Made by a program: the position numbers and the translations under genes
Part shown: in pieces, positions 43,522-52,832 of the stretch
How the letters are laid out: the number at the start of each line of letters is the position of its first letter
How positions within the stretch are numbered: the first letter of the stretch is position 1
The notes under the pieces: model-generated
Databases searched by the model: none
What the model saw: only the letters and a program-made list of their open reading frames with translations
Told to the model about the DNA's origin: nothing
NCBI RefSeq assembly: GCF_030389965.1
Contig: NZ_CP128399.1
Location: 620,001 to 684,000, forward strand
Source of the DNA: Candidatus Chlorohelix allophototropha
GTDB taxonomy: Bacteria; Chloroflexota; Chloroflexia; Chloroheliales; Chloroheliaceae
DNA: 64,000 bases
Direction of reading: 5' to 3'

Positions 43522-46500
43522 TTAGATACCCGATAAAACTGCTTTCTGCTCCTCCTCGAATTCCCCACTCTTTTTACCACGTCCGGTCAAGCGGTCTTTT
43601 AACCCGATTAGTAGGCTATAGATTACCGGGACAACCACCAGCGTTAATACGGTTGAGGTGACAAGACCACCGATTACCACAGTACCCAATTCGGCGGCGA
43701 TAATCGAACCCTCGCTCAGTCCTAATGCCAATGGCAAGAGGGCTAGAATTGTGGCAACCGCCGTCATCAGGATTGGGCGTACCCGATTGCGTCCTGCTTC
43801 GATTAATGCCTCATTTTTCTCCTTACCATCTCGGTGAAGTTGGTTTACTTTGTCAATCAACACAATGGCGTTTGTAACCACGATGCCGATTAGCATCAGT
43901 AATCCGATCATTGCCGGAAGACCCAACGCGCGGTGAGTGATGAACAGCGCGGTAAAAGCCCCGATAGTGGCAAGCGGGAGACTGAAAAGAATAACGAAAG
44001 GTTCTAGTAGGCTGCCGAAGGCGATAACCATGATGATATAAACCATCGCAATCGCTACACCCATCGCCGCTATCAACCCAATAAAGGCATCGCCCTGTTG
44101 CTGGCTTACCCCGGTTAGAGTGTAGGTTACACCGGTGGGTAATTGCACATCCTTAAGCTGTTTTTCTACTTCTTTTGTGACACCGCCGGTATTATCACCA
44201 ATCAGCGCGGCTGAAATGCTGGCAGTGGGTTTTTGACCTAAGCGGGTGGCTTTAACGGGAGCTTCAACACGGGTGAATGTGGCAATTTGCCCGAAAGTTA
44301 AGTTACCGGCTGCAGGGGTAGCTTTCAGGCTCTCAAGCCACTGATCGATAGTTTGCCCGTTCAGGTCAGGCGGGTAAATTACTACGTTGTTTGCGGTACC
44401 GTTATCAAAACGGATAGAAGTGACGGTGGTGGGTTGCAGCGCACTGCTGAGAAGATATCCCAAAGTCTGGGTGCTTATCTTTCCCGCTGTCGCCGCAACA
44501 TTTGGCTTTACCACTATCTGGGGAACTACCGCCGAGACATCGCTGGAAAGATTGGTAAGTTCGCTTATACCCTTGATTTTTTCCAGAACCATGTCGCTCC
44601 CTTTGCGAACACTCTCTTCGTTAGGTCCCTGTACTACCATTGAGAAGCCACTACTGAAACTGGTCAACGAAGCCACCTTGATATTGCCGCTTTGGGGTTT
44701 CAAGGGATTCATTTTATTTTGTATGTCTTTAATAGCAGCATCCAAGTTCGCATCTTTGTTTAATCTTAACAGGAAGGTAGCATCGCCTCCGCCTCCAGAA
44801 AACGCAGCTTGGGCGCGAGTAAAGCTACTTTTGCCGCTAATAATGGACTCGGTAAGTTCTACCCGACTATCCGCTTGTAGCACCTTTTCCAATTCCGTAA
44901 CCTTAGCAAGTGTTGAAACCTGATCGGAACCGGTTGGCATTGACAGGGTAATATTGAGCAATTTATCCCCACTACTACCGATAAATGCTACCGGAACCTG
45001 TGTGACCAAACCGTTACCGATGATAAACAGCAAGAAAGCGATCAACAAAGTTTTCCAGCGGTTTTTAAGTGACCAGCGTAAAACTGGAGTATAGAGTTTC
45101 TGAAGCCACGTATCCTGCTTCTCGTCATGCGTTCCGACTGCCTTATGGTTAATAAAGTAACTGGCAAAGACCGGAACAACTGTCAATGCTACTACCAATG
45201 AAGCCAGTAGGGCAAAGGTTACGGTAAGGGCAAAGGGTAAGAAGAATTGCCCGGTAATGCCCCCTACAAAACCAAGCGGCAAGAATACTGCTACAGTAGT
45301 GAGGGTGGAACTGGTGATAGCATTGGTTACTTCCCGTGTACCGGTTTTAACCGCTACCGAGATAGGTTCGTTCGGTCGCTCTTGTACATGGCGGAAGATA
45401 TTTTCCAGCACCACAATCGCATCGTCTACCACGCGCCCGACGGCAATTGCCAGCGCACCGAGGGTCATAATATTAAGGGTGATTGCCTGAGTCCACAGCA
45501 GTAATAACGCCACCACGATTGAGGTAGGAATGGAAATAGCGGTGACCAAAGTACTTCTTACATTGCGCAAAAACAGAAATATTACTAGGATAGCAAAGAA
45601 TGCGCCTAGTAAACCTTCGCGTACAAGACCATCAATGGATTGTTTAATGGAGCTGGCTTGTTCATAAATGGTACTGATTTTAACACTGCCATTCAGGTTT
45701 TGGTTAAGCTCATCCACCTTTTTTTGAACAACATCTACCACGTCAACTGTATTGCCGTTCTGGGTTTTTAAAACCTGAACTAATAACCCCGGATTGCCGT
45801 TGGTGCGGCTGATACTGCTGCTCGGCGCATCTACCAAAACTACGTCTGCTATATCGCTTAACTTTGCAGATGTTGCACTTGTAACGGTAGCAGCGGGTGC
45901 AATAACCAGATTCTTCAGGTCGTCTAAGCTGCCAAAGGTGAAGGTAGTGCGTATAGAGACATCCTTCTGCTCTAGGCTTACAGTTCCGGCAGGAAAGCTG
46001 AGGTTAAACCCCTTCAGGGCATTAGTAATATCGCTCTGGGTTAGACCGTGCTGTTTGAGTTGGTCAGTTTTTATACTGAGGCGTATTTCTTTCAATACAT
46101 CCCCGGTAATTTGTACACTCGATACTCCCGCCAATCCAGAAATCGCAGGTTTAAGCTGTTCTCTAGCAACTATCCCTAGTTCTTCGGTAGTCTGCCCTTT
46201 CAAAGCTTCTACGCCCATATAAACAACGGGCTGGCTGGCAAAACTCAATTCACTGACAGTAGGTTGGAGAGTTTGCCCCCTCAAGTCGGTGGGCAGTGAT
46301 AAAGTACGGAACTGCGTGTTTAGAGTCTGCTGTATATCCTTCAGATTAGTGCCAAATTCAAATTCGGCAATAACGATGGAAAAACTCTCGGTAGAAGTTG
46401 AACGTACCGATTTAATGTGTTGGGTCGAGCCTACTACCTGCTCAATCGGTTTGGATACTTGCTCTAACACATCGGCGGGGGCTGCTCCCGCATAAACAGT

Positions 46501-46647
46501 AGTAATGGTCAGATATGGTAAATCGATATTGGGTAATAGTTCGCTTTTTAATTGAGTGAGAGAAAATACCCCAAAGAGAAAAACTATTAGGGTGATTAAA
46601 ACTGTAGCAGTTTTTCGCTTAAGTACCCAATTTGTTAGGGCTGTCAA
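43522..46647 (-). CDS. RND-superfamily efflux permease (AcrB/SwrC-like)
   Basis: This 1041-residue polytopic transporter has two homologous halves: TM1 at about 13-32, a large extracellular loop (about 35-335), TM2-6, a second extracellular loop (about 560-860), and TM8-12. The proton-relay acids are in AVGRVVDDAIVVLENIFRH (DD in TM4), with the TM10 Thr/Asn region in GIVVTNAIVLIDKVNQLHRDG. The substrate is unknown, probably hydrophobic toxicants or lipids. TTG start with GGAGG six bases upstream. There is no membrane-fusion or outer-membrane partner in the window. It is coupled to an upstream TetR gene. Confidence 0.92.
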   Translation of the reverse strand: MTALTNWVLKRKTATVLITLIVFLFGVFSLTQLKSELLPNIDLPYLTITTVYAGAAPADVLEQVSKPIEQVVGSTQHIKSVRSTSTESFSIVIAEFEFGTNLKDIQQTLNTQFRTLSLPTDLRGQTLQPTVSELSFASQPVVYMGVEALKGQTTEELGIVAREQLKPAISGLAGVSSVQITGDVLKEIRLSIKTDQLKQHGLTQSDITNALKGFNLSFPAGTVSLEQKDVSIRTTFTFGSLDDLKNLVIAPAATVTSATSAKLSDIADVVLVDAPSSSISRTNGNPGLLVQVLKTQNGNTVDVVDVVQKKVDELNQNLNGSVKISTIYEQASSIKQSIDGLVREGLLGAFFAILVIFLFLRNVRSTLVTAISIPTSIVVALLLLWTQAITLNIMTLGALAIAVGRVVDDAIVVLENIFRHVQERPNEPISVAVKTGTREVTNAITSSTLTTVAVFLPLGFVGGITGQFFLPFALTVTFALLASLVVALTVVPVFASYFINHKAVGTHDEKQDTWLQKLYTPVLRWSLKNRWKTLLIAFLLFIIGNGLVTQVPVAFIGSSGDKLLNITLSMPTGSDQVSTLAKVTELEKVLQADSRVELTESIISGKSSFTRAQAAFSGGGGDATFLLRLNKDANLDAAIKDIQNKMNPLKPQSGNIKVASLTSFSSGFSMVVQGPNEESVRKGSDMVLEKIKGISELTNLSSDVSAVVPQIVVKPNVAATAGKISTQTLGYLLSSALQPTTVTSIRFDNGTANNVVIYPPDLNGQTIDQWLESLKATPAAGNLTFGQIATFTRVEAPVKATRLGQKPTASISAALIGDNTGGVTKEVEKQLKDVQLPTGVTYTLTGVSQQQGDAFIGLIAAMGVAIAMVYIIMVIAFGSLLEPFVILFSLPLATIGAFTALFITHRALGLPAMIGLLMLIGIVVTNAIVLIDKVNQLHRDGKEKNEALIEAGRNRVRPILMTAVATILALLPLALGLSEGSIIAAELGTVVIGGLVTSTVLTLVVVPVIYSLLIGLKDRLTGRGKKSGEFEEEQKAVLSGI

Positions 46648-46686
46648 ATTTAACCTCCAAGTATATAATAGGTGATATTGCCAAAC

Positions 46687-47349
46687 TTAATTTCTATTTA
46701 AAATTTGGTCGGGGTTACCAATGCCTTTGAACAAGATTTCTAATACCTGCTTGGCATACTCTTCCGGTTGCTGCTCGAAAGGGGTTTCCATACCGGGTCG
46801 AGATAAAAATGCCATAAGAGTAAATTGAAGCAACTCGGTCGGAATTGCCGGGTTTATTTCCCCTGAACTTTTACCATCTTCTAGCACCTTACTAATAAGG
46901 GTTACAACCTTCTTCAGGTAATCACCCCAAGAAAGTTGTTTTTCGATAACTTCTTTACGAAGGTTAGTACCTGTGATGAGCGCAAAAAACAGTTGTCCGT
47001 GTTCCTTTTTCTTGCCCTTGCAAGAGAGACCTACTATTTGCTCCATGCGCGCTCTGGCGGATATCGGTTTCATAACGACCTGTTCTAAGTCGTGCAAAGA
47101 AGCTTCTAAGGCGCGCTTTAAAAGCGAAATAACCAGTTCTTCTTTACTGGAAAAATGCAAGTATATGGTAGCCTTAGCAATGCCAACTTGCGCAGCAATT
47201 TCATCGAGGGACATCTCGTGATAACCTTTTTCCAGCAAAGCTGTTTCAGTGGCTTGCAAAATAAGCTCAAGCCTTTCCTGACGCTGCCGTTCTTTCAAAG
47301 AAAGTGAACCGATTCCGCTGCTTTTGGGTGTGTCACTACTATCGGTCAT
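46687..47349 (-). CDS. TetR-family transcriptional repressor of the RND pump
   Basis: This 220-residue regulator has an N-terminal TetR HTH domain (about 18-75: RLELILQATETALLEKGYHEMSLDEIAAQVGIAKATIYLHFSSKEEL) followed by the helical ligand domain. It is 39 bases upstream of and in the same orientation as the RND permease, so it is likely cotranscribed and autoregulated. A 26-bp perfect palindrome lies 57-82 bases upstream of its start and is the predicted operator. Confidence 0.9.
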   Translation of the reverse strand: MTDSSDTPKSSGIGSLSLKERQRQERLELILQATETALLEKGYHEMSLDEIAAQVGIAKATIYLHFSSKEELVISLLKRALEASLHDLEQVVMKPISARARMEQIVGLSCKGKKKEHGQLFFALITGTNLRKEVIEKQLSWGDYLKKVVTLISKVLEDGKSSGEINPAIPTELLQFTLMAFLSRPGMETPFEQQPEEYAKQVLEILFKGIGNPDQILNRN

Positions 47350-47405
47350 ATTTGAACCTCATGATAGTAAAAAATACTAGGAAGACTATATAAGTATGCA
47401 AATAT

Positions 47406-47431
47406 ATATTATGACTTGCAAGTCATAATAT
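47406..47431. promoter_or_regulatory. Predicted TetR operator: 26-bp perfect palindrome
   Basis: The central part is TATGACTTGCAAGTCATA, extended by ATAT on each side for 26 symmetric bases. It resembles known AcrR/QacR/TetR-type operators with TGACTTGCAAGTCA core. It is 57-82 bases upstream of the tetR start and is the only such site I saw in the region. Confidence 0.75.
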
Positions 47432-47579
47432 TAGCAGTAAAGATTATAAACGTCAATATCATTGTCTACAGGACACAGGGGTGCTACTCTTCTGAAATAT
47501 TATCTCTCTCGCCCCAAAAGGGTCGGAACTACTTTACTGCTGTGGTACTAGCCCGCTTTTTGAAGTTGTACGGCATAGC

Positions 47580-47959
47580 TGGAGTGAATCCTGGAATACC
47601 AGACCACAAACCAAGAAGAAATGGGTAGAATAGAAGCAGCTTAGTTTGAGAAAGGACTGGAAAAATGCAGGGTAGAAGCTTTAATCCGGAGTTTAAGCTA
47701 AAAATAGTGAGAGCAGTACTGAGTGGGGAGAAAACCGTAATCCAAGTGTGCCGAGAGCATAATCTGAGTGAGAGCCTGATCCATAACTGGAAGAAATTAT
47801 ACCGGGAAAAGGGAGAAGTCGCCTTCACAACTGCTACCCAATCGCGCATTACTCCTGTTACCACTGAGCAGCAGGAGATAACCGCGCTGAGGCAGCGGGT
47901 AGCAGAACTGGAACGGCTGGCTGGTCAGCAGGCTCTTGAAATTTCTATTTTAAAAAAAG
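47580..47959 (+). mobile_element. Truncated IS3-family element (left end plus orfA)
   Basis: It shares near-identical sequence with the left part of the complete IS3 element at 59905-61244, from the TGGAGTGAATCC end through orfA. Homology stops at 47959 inside the reading frame; orfB and the right end are missing. It sits between the TetR gene and fakB. Confidence 0.85.
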
Positions 47960-47970
47960 GGATTGTTTAG
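47665..47970 (+). pseudogene. Truncated IS3 orfA transposase
   Basis: This 101-residue product has an HTH domain (FNPEFKLKIVRAVLSGEKTVIQVCREHNLS) and a leucine-zipper-like coiled-coil (EITALRQRVAELERLAGQQALEISILKK). It is identical to the complete orfA at 60818-61159 except for two substitutions (T/I, T/P positions around 60-65), then ends early. Without orfB it cannot transpose; it could still bind element ends. Confidence 0.85.
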
Positions 47971-48095
47971 TTTTGGTACAGCCCTCTTGACAAGTAAAAA
48001 CATCGGTGACCCCTCACCGCAGCTTTGTTCCTTTCTCCCCAGTATAGCGAATTCACAATGTTGGGATTGTTATTCAAGTGTTTAGGGAAAAGAAT

Positions 48096-48126
48096 TTAAA
48101 AAGGAGTTCGAAGTTAACGAACCCCT
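48096..48126 (-). terminator. Terminator of the first fakB gene
   Basis: On the minus strand GGGGTTCG/CGAACTCC form a stem around TTAACTT, followed by TTTTTAAATTC, 16 bases after the stop. Confidence 0.85.
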
Positions 48127-48141
48127 CTATTTGCACAGGCT

Positions 48142-48990
48142 TTAGATAGCCTTACGTTCGGCGCAAACTCCCAGAGTTTTAGGTCCAGCGTAAGTTCCTA
48201 CGACAGGTCCTACCATTGAAATATATATATCCTTTAGAGGGAAAACGGAGGCTAACATAGAAGCTAACTCGCCCGCTTCGTCCGGGCTATCGGCATGCAA
48301 TATCGCCAATCGCTCTAACGGACCCCATTGGGTTTTGACCACTTCGGCGATTCTTTCCAAAGCTTTCCGCTTGGTGCGTACATTTTCAAAACGGTCAACC
48401 TTACCGTTGCGGATTGTAAAGAGCGGTTTTACGCTCAGAATTGTACCTGCCAGCGCCGCTAACCCACCAATACGCCCCCCTTTTTTGAGGTATTCAAGGG
48501 TATCGGCTACTGCCAGAAGCTCTATGTAGGGTAGCGTATCTTTTATGGTTTGGATGATTTCGGGAGCTTCCTTACCGCTACGCGCCAACTCGGCTGCCTT
48601 TATCACGGGTAATGCCAACGCTGCTGTTACCCACCGTGTATCTATAACGGTCACCTGTCCGGGCGCAAAACCTTGGGCTGCCAAACTGGCGCTGTTGAAA
48701 GTTCCGCTGAGGTCGCCGGAGATATGCAGCGATATTACTTGAGAACCGTCAGAGGTTAATTTTTCGAAGGTTTGTTGGAACAACCCAACAGGTGGTTGGC
48801 TGGTGGTAGGCATTTTGCTAAGTTTCGGTAGTCTTTTGTAAAATTCTGGGGGTAATATATCTATCCCATCGCGATAAATTTGATCATCCATGTTTACAGT
48901 AAGGGGAACTACTGTAATGCCATATTTTGCGGCTTCTTCCTGACTCATGTCTGATGTGCTATCTGTAACGATTTTTACCGTTTGACCCAT
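48142..48990 (-). CDS. fakB: DegV/FakB fatty-acid-binding protein
   Basis: This 282-residue two-domain EDD-fold protein has TDSTSDMSQEE at the N-terminus, SLHISGDLSGTFNSA (fatty acid carboxylate-binding Ser/His loop), the GGRIGG motif and a C-terminal hydrophobic lid. DegV-family proteins bind a free fatty acid and present it to FakA for phosphorylation. Lying two genes from FakA with another FakB supports that role. GAGG precedes the ATG. Confidence 0.9.
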   Translation of the reverse strand: MGQTVKIVTDSTSDMSQEEAAKYGITVVPLTVNMDDQIYRDGIDILPPEFYKRLPKLSKMPTTSQPPVGLFQQTFEKLTSDGSQVISLHISGDLSGTFNSASLAAQGFAPGQVTVIDTRWVTAALALPVIKAAELARSGKEAPEIIQTIKDTLPYIELLAVADTLEYLKKGGRIGGLAALAGTILSVKPLFTIRNGKVDRFENVRTKRKALERIAEVVKTQWGPLERLAILHADSPDEAGELASMLASVFPLKDIYISMVGPVVGTYAGPKTLGVCAERKAI

Positions 48991-49121
48991 CTGGAAATAT
49001 TCCTCTCTTTTCCACTAGCTTAGGCTTGATTTATAGCGGATAGCGTGCAGTTGGGGCATTATAGCATAAGTAGCCTCAAATTGATTAAGGCTACCTTAGA
49101 ATGGATAAATTGTTAAAGAGG

Positions 49122-49988
49122 TTAGAAGATGCCGCCTTCGTAAACAGTTACACCCATTGCACCCGGACCAAGGTGAGTAGCAAGCACCGGACTGAACAAT
49201 CCCACAAAGACTTTTTCTCTTGGGAAAACCGGAGCGATGCGCGTTAATAAGGTATCAACATCGCTAGCGCTATTGCTATGCATTATCGCCATTTCATCAA
49301 TGTGTGGGAAATCCTCGATGAACTCACAAAGTCCTTCAATGGCTTTAGTGCGGGTACGAGTGCGCTCAAACGGCACAATCAAACCATCTTCGAGGCGCAA
49401 AAGAGGACGGAAATTGCTGGAAGGGGTTACGCCTAACGCTGCCTGCGCCTTTCCGATACGACCGCCGGCAGTGATATGAGTCATGGTATCTGTAAAGAAG
49501 ATTACATGAGTCTGATAGATCATGCGGTTAATCAACCGTACAAGTTCCACATGATGCGCCCCTTTGCGGGCACGCTTGGCTGCTTCGATAGCAATTATAC
49601 CTAAACCGAAGCTGGCAGTTAGTGAATCTATTACTGCAATTTGGGTTGTAGGTGCTAAAATACTGTTCTTAGCTGCTACCGCTGAGGCAAATGTACCTCC
49701 TAGCTTTGCGGAGTGGTGTATTGAAATGACGCTTTCACCATCTTTAAGAATCTGCTTGTACAAATCCTCAAAAACCTCCTGCCGGGGATGGGTGGTTGTC
49801 GGCAAAGGGAGGTTTGAAGGCCAATTAGCCAAACGACGATGAAATTCTTCGACACTTATTTCTACTCTGTCCAGATAATTATCCCCGTTGATATGAATCT
49901 GGAGTGGGACTACGATTATGCCGTACTGTTGAGCCAATTCTGGTGGCAGGTCGCAGGTACTATCGGTGACGATTCTAACGCCCGGCAT
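49122..49988 (-). CDS. fakB: DegV/FakB fatty-acid-binding protein (second paralog)
   Basis: This 288-residue paralog has TDSTCDLPPEL, SIHHSAKLGGTFASA, AGGRIGKAQAALG and a C-terminal variable tail. The two paralogs share the fold but differ in the loop (HHSAKLGG against HISGDLSG), suggesting different fatty acid preference, as in organisms with two FakBs (saturated against unsaturated). It stands 97 bases downstream of fakA. Confidence 0.9.
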   Translation of the reverse strand: MPGVRIVTDSTCDLPPELAQQYGIIVVPLQIHINGDNYLDRVEISVEEFHRRLANWPSNLPLPTTTHPRQEVFEDLYKQILKDGESVISIHHSAKLGGTFASAVAAKNSILAPTTQIAVIDSLTASFGLGIIAIEAAKRARKGAHHVELVRLINRMIYQTHVIFFTDTMTHITAGGRIGKAQAALGVTPSSNFRPLLRLEDGLIVPFERTRTRTKAIEGLCEFIEDFPHIDEMAIMHSNSASDVDTLLTRIAPVFPREKVFVGLFSPVLATHLGPGAMGVTVYEGGIF

Positions 49989-50085
49989 AGTTTTCTGGTT
50001 ACCTCTTCTTGTTATCCGGTAGTAAATATCTGAGGTCTAGCCTCTATTTTTCTACCTTAGTATGCTAATGCTCATTAGTTCTGAG

Positions 50086-51792
50086 CTATTCAGCCGATAT
50101 AATATAGTGATAATGAGGCTGCCCTCCCGGAACCATCTGAACCGCCTGGTTTGGGAAGCGTGCTTCTACCTGCGCTTGAAATATTTCTGCTTCAGCCTGA
50201 CTGACATCCCTACCGAAATAGAAAGTCAGTAACTCGTATCGACTGGCTGCCATCTGAAGGAGTAAGCCCCATACGGTTTCTTCCTTGCTTTCGGCGGCTA
50301 TACTTAATTCGTCGTTTAGAAGACCAATCCACTGACCCTCATTAACTTGGATGCCGTTGATAGTAGCAGTACGAACAGCACGAGTTACCTCACCGGTTTG
50401 GACTTCTTTCAAACTGGTAGTCATACTATCAACATTTTCTTCCAGCGACTCTACTGCGTTAAAACGGTTGAGCGCAGATATACCCTGTGGCAAAGTCGCA
50501 GAAGGTACTACAGCAACTTTCTTTTTCGAAAGGTTACGCACTTGATTGGCTACCATGATGATATTTTTGTTATTAGGTAGAATAATAACCTCATCGGTTG
50601 GCAAGCTATCCACTGCTTTTAACATTTCTTGTGTACTGGGATTCATGGTTTGCCCGCCATGAACTACAGCGTTTGTACCGAGCGCACGGAACACCTCTAC
50701 CAGGCCCGCACCGGGAACTACACTAACAATTGAAATTGAACCGCTAGGTTCAATGAAATCCTCGTTATGGGCGACCCCATTTTCCTGCTTTGCGCCTTTA
50801 TCCTTGAGAAAAGCTTCTTCGTGTTGGAGACTCATATTGTCTAGCTTAATTTGACCTAATGAGCCGAGCGAGGTAGCAAATGAAATAATTGCCCCGGGAT
50901 TTTCAGTGTGGATATGCACCTTGACCATTGTTTCGTCACCCACTATTACAGCGCTGTTGCCCATTGCTGCAATTTTATCGCGTACTTCTTCAAAAACAAT
51001 CGGCTTTTCTGCGTATAACATGAAATTTGTACAATATCCGTATTCGTCCATTTCATGTTCTTCTTCGGAGTTGACGGTGAATTGTGGCTTGGCTTTTTCA
51101 ACTTCGCTAAGCTCGGTCTTTATCAGTTTCTCTCCTCGTAAATGTTTGAGGAAGCCTTCAAGTATAACAAAAAGACCGTGCCCACCGGCATCTACCACCC
51201 CGGCTTCTCGCAAGGTTGCCAGTAGTTGGGGGGTGCGTTGTACAGAGGCTTTGGCGGCAGCAACCGTTTCAGAAAGCACATGCAAAAAATCATTCTTGAA
51301 ATCGGCAGCTTTAACCGCCGCTTCCGCCGCTTCGCGTACCACCGTTAGCATTGTACCTTCTACCGGCTTCATAACGGCTTTGTAAGCCATATCCTTTGCT
51401 TTTACCAATGCATGCGCAAAGTCGTGAGCGGTAATGGTATCTTTTCCGACCATTCCATCTGCCAGCCCGCGAATAATCTGGCTTAGAATGACCCCGCTGT
51501 TGCCACGCGCGCCCATCAGCGCCCCGTAGCTAAGACGTTTGGTTACATATTCGGCTGTGCCATCATCAATAGGTTCTATTTCAGCGACCGCCGCTTCCAT
51601 AGTCCGAGTCATATTTGTTCCGGTATCCCCATCGGGAACAGGGAAAACATTAAGCGCGTTAATGGCATCAGTATGTTCTTTAAGCCATGTACTAGAGGCT
51701 AAGAGCGCTTCTTTTAAATTAGAACCGTTCCAGAGATGAGTGGGGTGGGCTGCAATCCTGGACTCTACTGTGGTTGTATTATCGCTGTCCAA
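50086..51792 (-). CDS. fakA: Fatty acid kinase subunit FakA (DAK2/YloV type)
   Basis: This 568-residue kinase has the DhaL/DAK2 ATP-binding domain (about 20-215) with NALNVFPVPDGDTGTNM (Mg-binding Asps) and GARGNSGVILSQ, a middle region, and a C-terminal DegV-like domain (about 340-560). It phosphorylates FakB-bound fatty acids to acyl-phosphate for PlsY/phospholipid synthesis. Start set at TTG 51792 because GGAGGAAAAGCG lies just before it; an ORF start at 51807 would place that ribosome site inside the gene. It is between asp23 and the two fakB genes. Confidence 0.9.
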   Translation of the reverse strand: MDSDNTTTVESRIAAHPTHLWNGSNLKEALLASSTWLKEHTDAINALNVFPVPDGDTGTNMTRTMEAAVAEIEPIDDGTAEYVTKRLSYGALMGARGNSGVILSQIIRGLADGMVGKDTITAHDFAHALVKAKDMAYKAVMKPVEGTMLTVVREAAEAAVKAADFKNDFLHVLSETVAAAKASVQRTPQLLATLREAGVVDAGGHGLFVILEGFLKHLRGEKLIKTELSEVEKAKPQFTVNSEEEHEMDEYGYCTNFMLYAEKPIVFEEVRDKIAAMGNSAVIVGDETMVKVHIHTENPGAIISFATSLGSLGQIKLDNMSLQHEEAFLKDKGAKQENGVAHNEDFIEPSGSISIVSVVPGAGLVEVFRALGTNAVVHGGQTMNPSTQEMLKAVDSLPTDEVIILPNNKNIIMVANQVRNLSKKKVAVVPSATLPQGISALNRFNAVESLEENVDSMTTSLKEVQTGEVTRAVRTATINGIQVNEGQWIGLLNDELSIAAESKEETVWGLLLQMAASRYELLTFYFGRDVSQAEAEIFQAQVEARFPNQAVQMVPGGQPHYHYIISAE

Positions 51793-51818
51793 ACGCTTTT
51801 CCTCCAAAAAGCAGCATT

Positions 51819-52226
51819 TTACTCCTTATGCAAGCCTTGCACATTCACATTTACCTGAGATACAGCCATACCCAGGTGGCTTTCAACTTCGAATTTAACA
51901 TTTTGCATAATGTTATGAGCTACTTCGCTGATGCGGATGCCATACTGTATGATAACAAAGAGGTCAATAATGATTTCATTATTCTCAATTCTTACCAAGA
52001 TACCATCTTTTGAACGAGGAGTCGGTAGCATTTCAGCGCGTCCATTTTTTAAGCGTGGCGCAGCGATGCCAACAACACCATAACCTTTTTCCATAACCGC
52101 GTTGGCAGCTACCGTAGCAATGGCTTCGGGAGAGATCTCAACTTTCCCAAGATTATCTAACGCCGGCGGTGGTGGTGTTTGCCCTGTTGCCGCCCCAAAA
52201 CTCTCCAACCCTGATTTGTTCTTCAT
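51819..52226 (-). CDS. Asp23/Gls24 family envelope-stress protein
   Basis: This 135-residue protein shows the Asp23 pattern: GKVEISPEAIATVAANAVMEKGYGVVGIAAPR, then GILVRIENNEIIIDLFVIIQYGIRISEVAHNIMQNVKFEVESHLGM.VSQVNVNVQGL. In Firmicutes Asp23 coats the membrane and responds to cell-wall stress. Here it begins an operon with fakA (gap of 26 bases), and is divergent from rpmB, a recurrent arrangement. Confidence 0.88.
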   Translation of the reverse strand: MKNKSGLESFGAATGQTPPPPALDNLGKVEISPEAIATVAANAVMEKGYGVVGIAAPRLKNGRAEMLPTPRSKDGILVRIENNEIIIDLFVIIQYGIRISEVAHNIMQNVKFEVESHLGMAVSQVNVNVQGLHKE

Positions 52227-52333
52227 AAATTATTCAGCTCAAATTTAATCAAGGAACTATGCGCTATACTCAATATAATCGATTTTACAAGGAGTCCCCG
52301 CCTCAAGCAAAGTCCCATATGAGGCTAAGTAGT

Positions 52334-52362
52334 TTGCTAAACAGAGCAGGATGTGCTAAACT
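52334..52362 (+). promoter_or_regulatory. Possible promoter of rpmB
   Basis: TTGCTA, 17 bases and TAAACT lie 95 bases before the rpmB start. Each element matches 4 of 6 consensus bases, so this is tentative. Confidence 0.4.
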
Positions 52363-52456
52363 GTAACTTCTGTTCAACCCTGACAACCCGTCTTGGGTCG
52401 AATCCGGGCTTTATGATACAGCAAAAAAAATGATTCGTAAAGGGGGTAATTCGCAA

Positions 52457-52651
52457 TTGTCCGGCAAATGTGATGTATGTGGTAAGATACCCGGTTTCGG
52501 GCATAATGTTAGCCATTCAAACAGAAAAACCAATCGCATGTGGCGACCAAATATACAGGTAAAGACCCTTCAGCTAAAGGGTGATACCGCACCGGTTAGG
52601 CATAATGTTTGCACTCAGTGCATGCGAACTATGGTAAAAGATAGAGTCTAG
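52457..52651 (+). CDS. rpmB: 50S ribosomal protein L28
   Basis: The 64-residue protein has the L28 signature GKCDVCGK.PGFGHNVSHSNRKTNRMWRPNIQ and a zinc-binding pair of CxxC motifs (CDVC near the start, CTQC near the end). TTG 52457 is preferred because GGGGG lies about 10 bases upstream and the protein then starts like other L28s; ATG 52430 would add nine residues. It belongs to the large ribosomal subunit. Confidence 0.92.
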   Translation: MSGKCDVCGKIPGFGHNVSHSNRKTNRMWRPNIQVKTLQLKGDTAPVRHNVCTQCMRTMVKDRV

Positions 52652-52771
52652 CTCTTTCCTAAAAGTACCCGGCTCGATCCTGTACAATTTTGACAGAAGG
52701 TTATCCCCCCTTTGTGAATTTCTACAGGTTCGAGCTTTTGTTTTGCCTTTTTAAAATACTGGCTATATAGA

Positions 52772-52814
52772 ACTGTAATAACTAAAACTCAAGCTTAATT
52801 TCAGTTATTACAGT
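52772..52814. repeat. 12-bp perfect inverted repeat between convergent genes
   Basis: ACTGTAATAACT (52772-52783) and AGTTATTACAGT (52803-52814) form an AU-rich stem with a 19-base loop, between rpmB (+) and the P/Y/Q-rich gene (-). A weak bidirectional terminator is possible, but no U-tract is present. Confidence 0.55.
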
Positions 52815-52832
52815 AAAAATTTACCAGATATT

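Noticed and set aside
52395-52415. TPsiC-arm-like string GGGTCGAATCCGGG, possible tRNA end
   Set aside because: No cloverleaf could be built around it; the D and anticodon arms are absent.
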